This document shows, one piece after another, positions 7,319-15,067 of a DNA stretch of 51,439 bases. The DNA comes from a virus. The notes beneath the pieces are model-generated. The model was not told the DNA's origin and made no database searches. It worked only from the letters and a program-made list of their open reading frames with translations. Both the position numbers and the translations under genes were made by a program. Position 1 is the first letter of the stretch. Each line of letters opens with the position of its first letter. The stretch lies in IMG/VR virus record IMGVR_UViG_3300010885_019416, positions 1-51,439 of that record; one strand, written 5' to 3'.

Positions 7319-7975
7319 ATGATTATAGGCTTTGTAGGACTTATTGGCGCAGGCAAAGACACTGCTGCTGATTATTTGGTTAATACACACGGATTTCGAC
7401 GAGATAGTTTTGCTAATACACTCAAGGACGCAGTTGCACATGTGTTTGGGTGGGACAGAACACTACTTGAAGGCCGCACAAAAGAAGCCCGAGAATGGCG
7501 AGAGCAAGTTGATCCATGGTGGTCTACTCGTTTAAAGATGCCAAAACTTACTCCACGTTGGATTCTACAACACTGGGGTACTGATGTTTGTCGAGTTGCA
7601 TTCCACGATGATATTTGGATTGCTAGTTTAGAAAACAAGATGCGTAAAACTGGTGATAATATTGTTATTAGTGATGTAAGGTTTCCTAATGAGATCAAAG
7701 CAATTCACAATGCAGACGGCCAAGTCATCCGTGTAACACGCGGACCTAATCCTGAATGGTATGATGCTGCACTTGCATTTAATCGAGGACCAAATGGCAA
7801 TGCTACTTGGTCACTTAGTAAAATGAAATTAGAAAACATGAAAATTCATGCAAGTGAATATTCATGGGTTGGTGGAAAGATTGATGCCATTGTGTCAAAT
7901 GATTCCACGGTAGATGAATTGTTTGCTCAACTTAAAAATCTGGTCGAAGATCTCCCTGTCGCCAAGGCAGCTTGA
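7319..7975 (+). CDS. gp1: Deoxynucleoside monophosphate kinase (gp1-like)
   Basis: 218 residues. The P-loop 'GLIGAGKDTAADYL' at residues 7-20, 'FRRDSFANTLKDAVAHVFGW', the long 'WWSTRLKMPKLTPRWILQHW' segment, 'VVISDVRFPNE'-like 'NIVISDVRFPNEIKAI', and 'RGPNPEWYDAA' are the signature of T4 gp1. That enzyme phosphorylates dTMP, dGMP and hydroxymethyl-dCMP (related enzymes accept dCMP or dAMP) to the diphosphates and feeds phage dNTP synthesis. It works upstream of the replication proteins encoded further on and beside dCMP deaminase in pathway terms. A strong terminator follows the stop codon and lies inside the opposing gene. Confidence 0.88.
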   Translation: MIIGFVGLIGAGKDTAADYLVNTHGFRRDSFANTLKDAVAHVFGWDRTLLEGRTKEAREWREQVDPWWSTRLKMPKLTPRWILQHWGTDVCRVAFHDDIWIASLENKMRKTGDNIVISDVRFPNEIKAIHNADGQVIRVTRGPNPEWYDAALAFNRGPNGNATWSLSKMKLENMKIHASEYSWVGGKIDAIVSNDSTVDELFAQLKNLVEDLPVAKAA

Positions 7976-8267
7976 GTATGTGAAGTATGCGCTGACAGTT
8001 GGCGCATACTGTTTTTAAATTGGCGTGTCGGCAATTAATAGGATTGCCATCCACATAGTAAATATTAAACTGAGCTGTATATTTAGAAGTAAAGCCACAT
8101 CTATCACATGTGGATTTTTTCTTGTACCCTGTTTTTTGCCAAAGCGGAACACCGTCTTTACGTTGACTAGCACAATGGTCGCATTTTGACCTATAGAAGG
8201 GCTTTCCTTCTTTATAGTAATTAATTGCCACTGGACGTTGTCCACACTCTTTACAAATATCTCTCAT
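7932..8267 (-). CDS. Zinc-knuckle protein, degenerate HNH-like
   Basis: 111 residues from the ATG at 8267 (MRDICKECGQRPVAINYYKE). That start has AAAGGG six bases upstream; the earlier ATG at 8294 lies only 3 bases from the TAAATA element, inside the expected transcription start. Cys pairs: CKEC, CDHC, CDRC and CANC, so two zinc sites are likely. The second half (TCDRCGF ... NIYYVDGNPINCRHANLKTVCANC) follows the layout of an HNH nuclease zinc ribbon, but the catalytic His positions are Tyr, so nuclease activity is doubtful. It overlaps the dNMP kinase 3' end by 44 bases and contains that gene's terminator within its own codons. Confidence 0.65.
   Translation of the reverse strand: MRDICKECGQRPVAINYYKEGKPFYRSKCDHCASQRKDGVPLWQKTGYKKKSTCDRCGFTSKYTAQFNIYYVDGNPINCRHANLKTVCANCQRILHILKLPWRQGDLRPDF
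7984..8016 (+). terminator. Intrinsic terminator after dNMP kinase
   Basis: AGTATGCGC (7984-7992), 9-base loop, GCGCATACT (8002-8010), then GTTTTT. It is a perfect 9-bp stem. The same bases encode residues around the last CANC knuckle of the opposing zinc protein. Confidence 0.85.
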
Positions 8268-8297
8268 TTGCGCCCTTTTTGTTGCCTTTTTCATCAG

Positions 8298-8303
8298 TAT
8301 TTA
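8298..8303 (-). promoter_or_regulatory. Late promoter element TAAATA for the zinc-knuckle gene
   Basis: On the minus strand GGTTAAATA. A start about 6 bases downstream gives a leader of roughly 27 bases that carries AAAGGG before the ATG at 8267, supporting that shorter start. Confidence 0.5.
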
Positions 8304-8328
8304 ACCCCTTGTTTTTTGGTATACTAGG

Positions 8329-8334
8329 TAAATA
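8329..8334 (+). promoter_or_regulatory. Late promoter element TAAATA for tail sheath
   Basis: GGTAAATA about 32 bases before the sheath ATG. A start near 8340 gives a 26-base leader with a strong AGGAG site (8352-8356). TATACT just upstream (8320-8325) could serve as a housekeeping -10 but has no good -35. Confidence 0.6.
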
Positions 8335-8365
8335 ATTCAAGTAATCCAATTAGGAGATATTACAT

Positions 8366-11311
8366 ATGGCAACATTGAATTCACCAGGCGTAAGCGTATC
8401 AGTAATTGACGAGAGTTTTTATCTACCGTCAGCACCAGGCACCACGCCTATGTTATTTGTAGCGTCTGCGCAAGACAAAACTAATCCAAGCGGAACAACC
8501 GCACTAGGAACAACTGCTGCTAATGCAGGCAAAGTATGGATAATGACCAGTCAACGTGACATATCAGATACGTTCGGTACACCACTGTTCTATACTGATA
8601 GCAGCGGTAATGCTCAACACGGTAACGAACTAAACGAATACGGTCTACAAGCCGCGTACAGTGTACTTGGTGTAAGTAGTCGTGTTTATGTTGTTCGTGC
8701 AGATATAGACACAAAGGCATTAGTTCCTACTAGCAGCATTCCTGAAGGTGGACCAGTTAACGGCACTTATTGGGTTGATACTGCATCTAGTACATTTGGC
8801 GTTAAAGAATGGAATTCTTCAACACAGGCATTTTCAGTAAAAACTCCTATTGTATTAAACGACGACAATACATCTGCTGATGACTTTAGTGGTGTTGCAC
8901 CAAGTTTAAATATTGGTGTTACCGGTGACTATTGTATGGTTGTTAAAACTGGCAATGCAAATAAATTATATTACAGAAGTTTAACATCTGGATGGATTGC
9001 AGTAGCCAACAATTTTGATACAACTACTAAGAAATTACAAATTAGCAGTCATTATTCATACCCTAATACTGCTGCTTGGGTTACCGGTAGTGTATGGATT
9101 ACTACTACTACTCCAACAAGTGGAGCAAACTGGAGAGTAAAACGTTATAACAGTCTGTCACAAGGGTGGGATACTGTAACTGCACCGTTGTATAGCATTT
9201 TACCAGAAGCTACAAAAGCATATGATCCAGCTGGCGGAAAGAATATCGCAGTGGGTACATTGTTTGTTGAACCAAACTATGAAAATGCTGCTACTGAAGT
9301 TGCTAATTTTAAACTATGGAGACGTCAGGTAGCAGGTGCAACTACTATTGTTAGTGCAGCTAGTAATGCACTTACTCCAGCAGGAACTTATACATTCCGT
9401 ATTAGAGAAACACTAGCAAATTCCAGTGCATGGGGGTCATTTAAAACATGTACTATTACACCTCCTAATACAACAACTGCTCTAGGATCTTTAATTCCTG
9501 CTGCAATTCTTGCTCAAGGATTTACTAACGTATCGGCTACTTATAATTCAACTACCAAACAAGTAACAATTACTCATGCACTTGGTGGTGATTTTGAATT
9601 ACAAGATTTAACTGCGACACCATTAGCAACAGCTGGATTCACTACATCAGTAACAAACTTGTATGCTGCGCCAACTAATGATACTTCAACATTTATTGCA
9701 ACCAACTGGAAAGCATTAACATACGAAGCAAGTGCAAATGATCCAACAACAACTCCTGCAGATAGTACATTATGGTATAGTTCAGTAACTGACGAAGTTG
9801 ATATTATGTATCACAATGGTACAATTTGGCAAGGATACAAAACGGCATTTCCTGCTACAAGTCCAAACGGCCCAATTGTTAGTGCAACTGAACCAGATAA
9901 AGATACTGGTCAAAGCGACGGAACCGCATTAGTAGCTGGTGATATTTGGGTTTCTACAGCAGACATGGACCGCTACGGTAAAGATCTTTATGTATATGAC
10001 ACAACTGCTGGTTGGGTATTGCAAGATACTACTGATCAATCTAGTCCAACTGGCTGGTTGTTTGCTGATGCTCGTTGGGCAAATACAGGAACAACATTAA
10101 CAGCAAGCTCAATTAGCACATTGCTAACTAGCAATTATGTAGATCCCGATGCGCCTGATCCTGCTATATATCCAAAAGGTATGCATTTATTTAATACACG
10201 ACGCAGCGGATTCAATGTTAAGAAATATATTTCTGGACATATAGATCTATATGCTAACGATAGTTTAAACACTCGTTATGGTAACGAAAATATGGTAACT
10301 TTAGGTTACCAAACTGATCGTTGGGTAAGCCAACATAACGTAGCCGAAGACGGATCTGGTGTATTTGGCCGTCACGCACAACGAGCTCAAATAGTACAAG
10401 CATTGAAATCTACAATTGATACTAATGCATTGATTAGAGATACTGATACTATTAACTTTAACTTGATTGCTACTCCTGGTTATCCAGAAGCTATTCAAAA
10501 CATGATTGGATTTAATACAGATCGTGGTATTACAGCATTTGTGGTCGGTGATACTCCATTCCGCTTAGAGCCAAACGGAACAGCGTTAACAGCTTGGGGC
10601 AATAATACTGCTAAAGCATTTGACAACGGTGACGACGGTGCAACAAGTTATGATGAATATATGGCCATGTACTATCCAAGTGGTTATACAAATGACAATA
10701 CTGGTAACTATATTGTTGTTCCACCAAGCCACATGATGTTACGCACTATTATTAATAGTGATGCCAAGAGTTTCCAATGGTTTGCACCAGCAGGAACACG
10801 TCGTGGTGGTGTTGATAATGCTACTTCAGTTGGTTACATTACTGGTGAAGGCGAATTTAAAACAGCAGCATTACATCAAGGTCTACGCGATGTTTTAGAT
10901 GATGTTAAAATTAATCCTATTGCAACATTAACTGGTGTAGGTGTATTGGCTTATGGTCAGCGCACTCGTGCAAAAAATGCTAGCAGTTTAGATCGTATCA
11001 ATGTTGCTCGTTTAGTTTGCTACTTACGTAGACAATTAGACATTCTTGCAAGACCATTCTTGTTTGAACCAAATGATGCACAAACTCGTCGTGAAATTAA
11101 AGCAGCAGCTGAAAGTCTAATGCAAGAATTAGTCGGTCAACGTGCGCTGTATGATTACATTGTAGTTTGCGATACATCTAACAATACTCCAGCGAGAATT
11201 GATCGTAGCGAGTTGTATATGGATATTGCTATCGAACCTGTTAAAGCAGTTGAGTTTATTTACATTCCTCTTAGACTGAAAAATACTGGTGATATCAAAG
11301 CTGGTTTATAA
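8366..11311 (+). CDS. gp18: Tail sheath protein (gp18-like) with very large insertion
   Basis: 981 residues against 659 in T4. The N-terminus ('LNSPGVSVSVIDESFY', then 'GVSSRVYVVRADID') and the C-terminal 390 residues ('HLFNTRRSGFNVKKYISGHI', 'RTRAKNASSLDRINVARLVC', 'YIPLRLKNTGDI') are the sheath core that polymerises around the tube and contracts on infection. Residues about 118-590 are an insertion made of repeating segments of the type G-x-x-W-V-x-T ... W-x-x-x-T-x-A-W ('NGTYWVDTASS', 'AGDIWVSTADMDRYGKDLYV', 'TLWYSSVTDEVDIMYHNGT'). This insertion probably faces outward. Strong leader and AGGAG site fit high expression. Confidence 0.92.
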   Translation: MATLNSPGVSVSVIDESFYLPSAPGTTPMLFVASAQDKTNPSGTTALGTTAANAGKVWIMTSQRDISDTFGTPLFYTDSSGNAQHGNELNEYGLQAAYSVLGVSSRVYVVRADIDTKALVPTSSIPEGGPVNGTYWVDTASSTFGVKEWNSSTQAFSVKTPIVLNDDNTSADDFSGVAPSLNIGVTGDYCMVVKTGNANKLYYRSLTSGWIAVANNFDTTTKKLQISSHYSYPNTAAWVTGSVWITTTTPTSGANWRVKRYNSLSQGWDTVTAPLYSILPEATKAYDPAGGKNIAVGTLFVEPNYENAATEVANFKLWRRQVAGATTIVSAASNALTPAGTYTFRIRETLANSSAWGSFKTCTITPPNTTTALGSLIPAAILAQGFTNVSATYNSTTKQVTITHALGGDFELQDLTATPLATAGFTTSVTNLYAAPTNDTSTFIATNWKALTYEASANDPTTTPADSTLWYSSVTDEVDIMYHNGTIWQGYKTAFPATSPNGPIVSATEPDKDTGQSDGTALVAGDIWVSTADMDRYGKDLYVYDTTAGWVLQDTTDQSSPTGWLFADARWANTGTTLTASSISTLLTSNYVDPDAPDPAIYPKGMHLFNTRRSGFNVKKYISGHIDLYANDSLNTRYGNENMVTLGYQTDRWVSQHNVAEDGSGVFGRHAQRAQIVQALKSTIDTNALIRDTDTINFNLIATPGYPEAIQNMIGFNTDRGITAFVVGDTPFRLEPNGTALTAWGNNTAKAFDNGDDGATSYDEYMAMYYPSGYTNDNTGNYIVVPPSHMMLRTIINSDAKSFQWFAPAGTRRGGVDNATSVGYITGEGEFKTAALHQGLRDVLDDVKINPIATLTGVGVLAYGQRTRAKNASSLDRINVARLVCYLRRQLDILARPFLFEPNDAQTRREIKAAAESLMQELVGQRALYDYIVVCDTSNNTPARIDRSELYMDIAIEPVKAVEFIYIPLRLKNTGDIKAGL

Positions 11312-11315
11312 TAGG

Positions 11316-11321
11316 TAAATA
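11316..11321 (+). promoter_or_regulatory. Late promoter element TAAATA for tail tube
   Basis: GGTAAATAACATAG directly after the sheath stop. A start near 11327 gives a 17-base leader with AAGGAG (11331-11336), 7 bases before the ATG at 11344. Same layout as the sheath gene. Confidence 0.65.
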
Positions 11322-11343
11322 ACATAGATTAAGGAGCATTTAT

Positions 11344-11991
11344 ATGCCAATTGCAAGTTTAAATAGATTTACAGTACCATTGAGTGGAACACAATCAGCA
11401 GCCACTCAAGGGCTGTTGATGCCAAAACTAGCGTATCGCTTTCGCGTTACGTTAGATCAATTCGGAGTAGGTGGAGTATCAAGCACAGAGATGACTAAAC
11501 AAGTTATGACTGTCAGTCGCCCAGAACTTACATTTGATGATATGACACTAGATGTTTACAACAGCAGAATTAAAATGCTAGGTAAGCACAAGTGGGGAGA
11601 TCCAAAACTAAAAATTCGTGACGACGCTAGCGGAGTTGTTAGCAAGAAAGTTGGTGAACAACTACAGAAGCAGTTTGACTTTTTTGAACAAAGCGGTGCA
11701 GCATCTGGTGTTGATTACAAGTTTAGAATGCGTGTTGAAATACTAGACGGTGGTAATGGCGCATACGAACCAGTAACACTTGAAAGTTTTGAATACTTAG
11801 GTTGTTTTATTAAACAAGTTACATATTCAGGCGGAGACTACACTAAAAACGATCCATTAGAAATTGAAATGACAATTTCTATTGATAACGCAATACAATT
11901 AGAAGCACCTGGCGGTGCAGCAAGTGGTGTTGGACTAGATGTTGGAAGAGTTGTACGTGCTGCAAACTCTCAAGGACTAGCAACAGGTTAA
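11344..11991 (+). CDS. gp19: Tail tube protein (gp19-like)
   Basis: 215 residues. 'PKLAYRFRVTLDQFGV', 'TKQVMTVSRPELTFDDMTLD', 'SRIKMLGKHKWGDPKLKIRD' and 'LESFEYLGCFIKQVTYSGGD' are typical of the T4-type tube protein, which stacks in rings to make the DNA conduit inside the sheath. The length is a little above T4 gp19 (163) owing to a longer start and an alanine- and glycine-rich tail. It follows the sheath gene as in T4 and has its own promoter, AAGGAG site and a strong terminator, the pattern of a very highly expressed gene. Confidence 0.9.
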   Translation: MPIASLNRFTVPLSGTQSAATQGLLMPKLAYRFRVTLDQFGVGGVSSTEMTKQVMTVSRPELTFDDMTLDVYNSRIKMLGKHKWGDPKLKIRDDASGVVSKKVGEQLQKQFDFFEQSGAASGVDYKFRMRVEILDGGNGAYEPVTLESFEYLGCFIKQVTYSGGDYTKNDPLEIEMTISIDNAIQLEAPGGAASGVGLDVGRVVRAANSQGLATG

Positions 11992-12010
11992 TAATTACAA
12001 TAACCATACA

Positions 12011-12040
12011 AAACCTGGACTAATCTCCAGGTTTTTCTTT
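12011..12040 (+). terminator. Intrinsic terminator after tail tube
   Basis: AAACCTGGA (12011-12019), loop CTAATC, TCCAGGTTT (12026-12034), then TTCTTT. A perfect 9-bp stem with U-rich tail, immediately before the next late promoter element. Confidence 0.88.
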
Positions 12041-12043
12041 GGC

Positions 12044-12049
12044 TAAATA
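12044..12049 (+). promoter_or_regulatory. Late promoter element TAAATA, N5 before ATG 12055
   Basis: GCTAAATA-TTAGT-ATG, directly behind the tail-tube terminator. The spacing predicts a transcript that begins at the start codon. There is no Shine-Dalgarno site. Confidence 0.7.
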
Positions 12050-12054
12050 TTAGT

Positions 12055-13161
12055 ATGAGCAACGACATTTTTACTAATTTCCTTTCTAACAAAGGATACG
12101 GCCCAAATTTAAGAGACTATCAACATGCAAGTAGACTTTATGTCGATAGCATGTACAGTAATGCTCCTAAATCAGGATTCTTATATTTTGTAAGTTTACA
12201 AATAAATCCAGACGCTGTTAGATCGTCTAATAATAATTTTTCAGATGTTGGACTATTGGCAAAAAAAGTAGATCTTCCTAAATTTACAATTGAAACTGAA
12301 ACAATGAATCAGTACAACAGAAAAACTGTTGTACAAAAGAAACTTTCGTATTCTACTATTAATATTGAGTTGCATGATGACAATAGCGATATGACTCATC
12401 AACTATGGTCCGACTATTATAGAAATTATTATAATGATAGCAACTTAACTGACCGTGCGTTTCAAGATACCAAGTACAAGACCACTGACTATAACTATGG
12501 CAGATATGACAATGGGTTATTGAAAAATTTTATAACTTCACTTGAAATATATGTGTTACATCAGACATATTTTACAAAATATACATTAGTAAATCCTAAA
12601 ATAACTGACTGGCAACATGACTCAGTGGATCAATCAGCAAGTACCAAACTTATGCAAAATAAAATGTCTATTGCATACGAAAATGTGTATTATGATTATG
12701 GTAAAATACAAGGGTCTGAGCTTGATGGGTGGACACATTTTTACGATCAAACACCTAGTCCTCACCCTATCAACGGTGTTGGTGCATCTGACATTTTATA
12801 CGGGCGTAATGGTGAAAGTTCGTTTGATAAACCTAGCAAAGATAGAGTGTTTGGTACCTTCCGACCACAAGTTCCTAATCAATTGCAACAGTTAGGAACT
12901 ATATTACTTAAAAATTATGTTAATGCTAACGGCCTTACTCGTCAAAATGCAGTTGCATATAACATTGCTGGTAGTGTATTGAGTGCCTCACTAAGTACCG
13001 GTGCTGGAAAATATGCAAGCCCACCTAGCACAGAAAGTCAACCAGGTGTGTTTACATTACCAGGGGGTGTTGGTATTAATATATTCAAAGGATTCAATAC
13101 AACAGTAGATGGCAAAATAAGAGCCAACCCTGCTGCAATATTATTTCCTCCTAAAGGTTAA
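12055..13161 (+). CDS. Tail-tube-like virion protein
   Basis: 368 residues. The region 'LLAKKVDLPKFTIETETMN' followed by 'YNRKTVVQKKLSYSTINIEL' and 'DDNSDMTHQLWSDYYRNYYN' resembles the tube-protein fold used by T4 gp19 and by baseplate tube-initiator proteins: a target surface contacts 'LPKF', then a beta-hairpin with 'HDD'. Related proteins are encoded beside gp18/gp19 in T4-like phages of aquatic bacteria and are annotated only as virion structural. It is therefore probably a tube terminator, initiator or neck ring, but which one is not decided by the sequence. The tail has Gly/Pro-rich segments. Own terminator-insulated promoter, leaderless design. Confidence 0.68.
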   Translation: MSNDIFTNFLSNKGYGPNLRDYQHASRLYVDSMYSNAPKSGFLYFVSLQINPDAVRSSNNNFSDVGLLAKKVDLPKFTIETETMNQYNRKTVVQKKLSYSTINIELHDDNSDMTHQLWSDYYRNYYNDSNLTDRAFQDTKYKTTDYNYGRYDNGLLKNFITSLEIYVLHQTYFTKYTLVNPKITDWQHDSVDQSASTKLMQNKMSIAYENVYYDYGKIQGSELDGWTHFYDQTPSPHPINGVGASDILYGRNGESSFDKPSKDRVFGTFRPQVPNQLQQLGTILLKNYVNANGLTRQNAVAYNIAGSVLSASLSTGAGKYASPPSTESQPGVFTLPGGVGINIFKGFNTTVDGKIRANPAAILFPPKG

Positions 13162-13163
13162 AA

Positions 13164-13532
13164 ATGTCTAGTTATTCAAATATTCCTCCAGCAGCAACTC
13201 CTAGTAATGATACAGTAAAAGCGTTTGACAATTATTACAAACAACCAACTGAATTAGAAGCAACCGTGTTTGCTGCTATGAAAGGATACTTTACTAATAG
13301 AGGGTTTGATGAAGTAGCAAGTGAATCAATTACAATTATTGTAATGACACAGGCACAATCTGATGGTTATAACCCTATGCAAATCCTCGATACACTTAGA
13401 GGATTAAGCAATGTAGAATTATCAGGGTTGGTATCTGAGTTATTAAATTATAATAGATTCAAATCTAGCAGTTTAGGAATTGCACAAACAATTCTTCCTA
13501 ACGTAGAAATACAAAGAAGCATTATTGCATGA
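13164..13532 (+). CDS. Conserved virion-associated protein, 122 aa
   Basis: Starts 2 bases after the preceding stop and is clearly cotranscribed. It opens 'MSSYSNIPPAATPSNDTVKA', then 'AFDNYYKQPTELEATVFAAM', and contains 'QAQSDGYNPMQILDTLRGL' and 'SELLNYNRFKSSSLGIAQTI'. This small protein accompanies the tube-like gene in other T4-like phages of aquatic bacteria; its function is not established. It looks mainly alpha-helical. A structural or assembly role in the neck or tail is inferred from its position. The stop overlaps the gp4 start as ATGA. Confidence 0.6.
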   Translation: MSSYSNIPPAATPSNDTVKAFDNYYKQPTELEATVFAAMKGYFTNRGFDEVASESITIIVMTQAQSDGYNPMQILDTLRGLSNVELSGLVSELLNYNRFKSSSLGIAQTILPNVEIQRSIIA

Positions 13533-13972
13533 GTTTAAGATTTGCTAAAAGCATTTATCAGGTAAAAAACCTTGACAAATATGTAGGTTCTAAACTTCCT
13601 TATTGCAGGAGCAGTTGGGAAACTACATTCTGTTTATTCTGTGACAATAACCCAGCAATAGAACAATGGGCAAGTGAACCTGTTAAAATTCCCTACAGAG
13701 ATCCATTAACAGGAAAACCTACTGTGTATGTTCCAGACTTTTTAATCTCCTATATTGATAGGAATATGAAAAAACATGCTGAACTGATTGAGATCAAACC
13801 TGCCAATCAAATGATTTTAGAAAAAGTAGGAAAGAATCCTTACAATCAAGCTCAATATGTAAAAAATATGGCCAAGTGGGCTGCTGCTGGTAAATGGGCA
13901 CAGCAGCAAGGAATTAAATTTAGAATTATTAACGAACATGATATTTTCTCCAACACTAAGAAAATGAAATAA
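13529..13972 (+). CDS. gp4: Head completion protein gp4-like, PD-(D/E)XK nuclease fold
   Basis: 147 residues. 'YCRSSWETTFCLFCDNNPAI', 'EQWASEPVKIPYRDP', 'VYVPDFLISYID', 'HAELIEIKPANQ' and 'KWAAAGKWAQQQGIKFRIIN' match T4 gp4 (gp50/gp4), a head-completion factor. The layout PDF ... EIK and the closing 'FRIINEHDIF' is that of TnsA-like or PD-(D/E)XK nucleases, so the protein probably trims or seals DNA at the filled portal. Length equals that of T4 gp4 (150). Coupled by ATGA to the previous gene, near the terminase genes. Confidence 0.85.
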   Translation: MSLRFAKSIYQVKNLDKYVGSKLPYCRSSWETTFCLFCDNNPAIEQWASEPVKIPYRDPLTGKPTVYVPDFLISYIDRNMKKHAELIEIKPANQMILEKVGKNPYNQAQYVKNMAKWAAAGKWAQQQGIKFRIINEHDIFSNTKKMK

Positions 13973-13980
13973 GTAATAGT

Positions 13981-14466
13981 ATGACTAAACGACTCGAAGA
14001 ACTATTAGATTTACCAACATCTAACAACAGTAAATTGATAGAACCTACTAGTGTAGACGCTACACCGGTTCCTACTATTGATATACAAGATAAGTTGGAA
14101 GAATTTGATAAAATTTCATCAGCATTACCCAGAGTAAAAGGGTTAGGCGATATAAGTGATGCAGAATTTGACAGTCTTGCAGCCAAAGCAGAACAAGCAT
14201 ACGATGATTTAATGGATCTAGGTATGAGTGTTGAAGCTAGACACGGCGCAAGAATGTTTGAAGTTGCAGCCACTATGCTAACTGCTGCAATTACTGCTAA
14301 AAGTGCTAAGATTGATAAAAAGCTAAAAATGATTGATTTACAGATTAAAAAATTAGCTATTGATAAAAAGAGTGGAGACGATTCAGGAAAAACTGTAGAA
14401 GGTGAAGGATACATCATTACAGATAGAAATAGTATCCTAGCAAAGTTAAAAGATTTGAAATCTTAA
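13981..14466 (+). CDS. gp16: Terminase small subunit (gp16-like)
   Basis: 161 residues. The conserved part 'AYDDLMDLGMSVEARHGARM' followed by 'FEVAATMLTAAITAKSAKID' and 'KKLKMIDLQIKKLAIDKK' is the central coiled-coil of the T4-like small terminase, which forms rings that recognise concatemeric DNA and stimulate gp17. The ends are disordered and charged, as usual. It lies 1.9 kb upstream of gp17, with two head-protein genes between them; in T4 the two terminase genes are adjacent. No clear Shine-Dalgarno site is seen (GTAATAGT before ATG). Confidence 0.75.
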   Translation: MTKRLEELLDLPTSNNSKLIEPTSVDATPVPTIDIQDKLEEFDKISSALPRVKGLGDISDAEFDSLAAKAEQAYDDLMDLGMSVEARHGARMFEVAATMLTAAITAKSAKIDKKLKMIDLQIKKLAIDKKSGDDSGKTVEGEGYIITDRNSILAKLKDLKS

Positions 14467-14472
14467 TAAATA
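14467..14472 (+). promoter_or_regulatory. Late promoter element TAAATA, N5 before ATG 14478
   Basis: AATAAATA-ATACT-ATG; the element overlaps the gp16 stop codon. Same leaderless spacing as gp13 and gp17. Confidence 0.65.
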
Positions 14473-14477
14473 ATACT

Positions 14478-15065
14478 ATGAAAACATTTACTCAATACCT
14501 ATCCGAGTCGGCTAAAAAGTACGACTTCCGTGTAAAAGTAGCCGGAGAGTTTACAACTGAGCAAGAATCATCAATGAAATCATTGTTGAGCAAATACTCA
14601 GTTAGTGGATTTAAAAAGTCCGGAACAACTCCGATTCAAGCACTACCATTAGATTTTCCTCAAGTTAAAAACTGTGAAGTAAGCATCTATGAAGTAGTTT
14701 TAGATTATCCTACAACACAGCAAGAACTTACAGAATATCTAAGCAGTTCATTAGGTGTTAACAAAAGTCATCTTGTAGTACGTAGTCCTAACGAGCATAC
14801 TGAAGAATATCAACACGTAGAACCAAAGCGTGAAGGTGCGTTACTTGATGATCCAGACTACAAAGAAGCAGGTAGTCCTAAGTTTGAAGATTATTATGGT
14901 GACAAATATAATACAGGGTTTGTTAAAGAATTAAACGATATTCTCAAACTTCAGCGTAAAGCACGTGGCGAAGAAATTCCTACTGAAGGCGCCGCAAAAT
15001 TCAATACTGATACTGATGTAAAGCAAGAAAGCCTTTTAAAGGCCCCACAAGACCCAAGGAAATAA
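14478..15065 (+). CDS. Head internal protein with capsid-targeting-like leader
   Basis: 195 residues. The first ten residues, MKTFTQYLSE, have the form of the capsid-targeting sequence of T4 internal proteins (MKT-aromatic-x-x-Phe/Tyr-hydrophobic-x-Glu), which the prohead protease gp21 cuts after the Glu (here after YLSE). The rest is acidic and helical with 'DYKEAGSPKFEDYYGDKYN' and a disordered end 'SLLKAPQDPRK'. I therefore infer a protein packed inside the prohead and processed, either ejected with the DNA or part of the core. It is encoded between the terminase subunits. An uncharacterised virion protein is the safe alternative. Confidence 0.6.
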   Translation: MKTFTQYLSESAKKYDFRVKVAGEFTTEQESSMKSLLSKYSVSGFKKSGTTPIQALPLDFPQVKNCEVSIYEVVLDYPTTQQELTEYLSSSLGVNKSHLVVRSPNEHTEEYQHVEPKREGALLDDPDYKEAGSPKFEDYYGDKYNTGFVKELNDILKLQRKARGEEIPTEGAAKFNTDTDVKQESLLKAPQDPRK

Positions 15066-15067
15066 TT

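Noticed and set aside
8294-8294. ATG 8294 as start of the zinc-knuckle gene
   Set aside because: It lies 3 bases from the TAAATA element, before or at the expected transcript start; ATG 8267 has a ribosome site.
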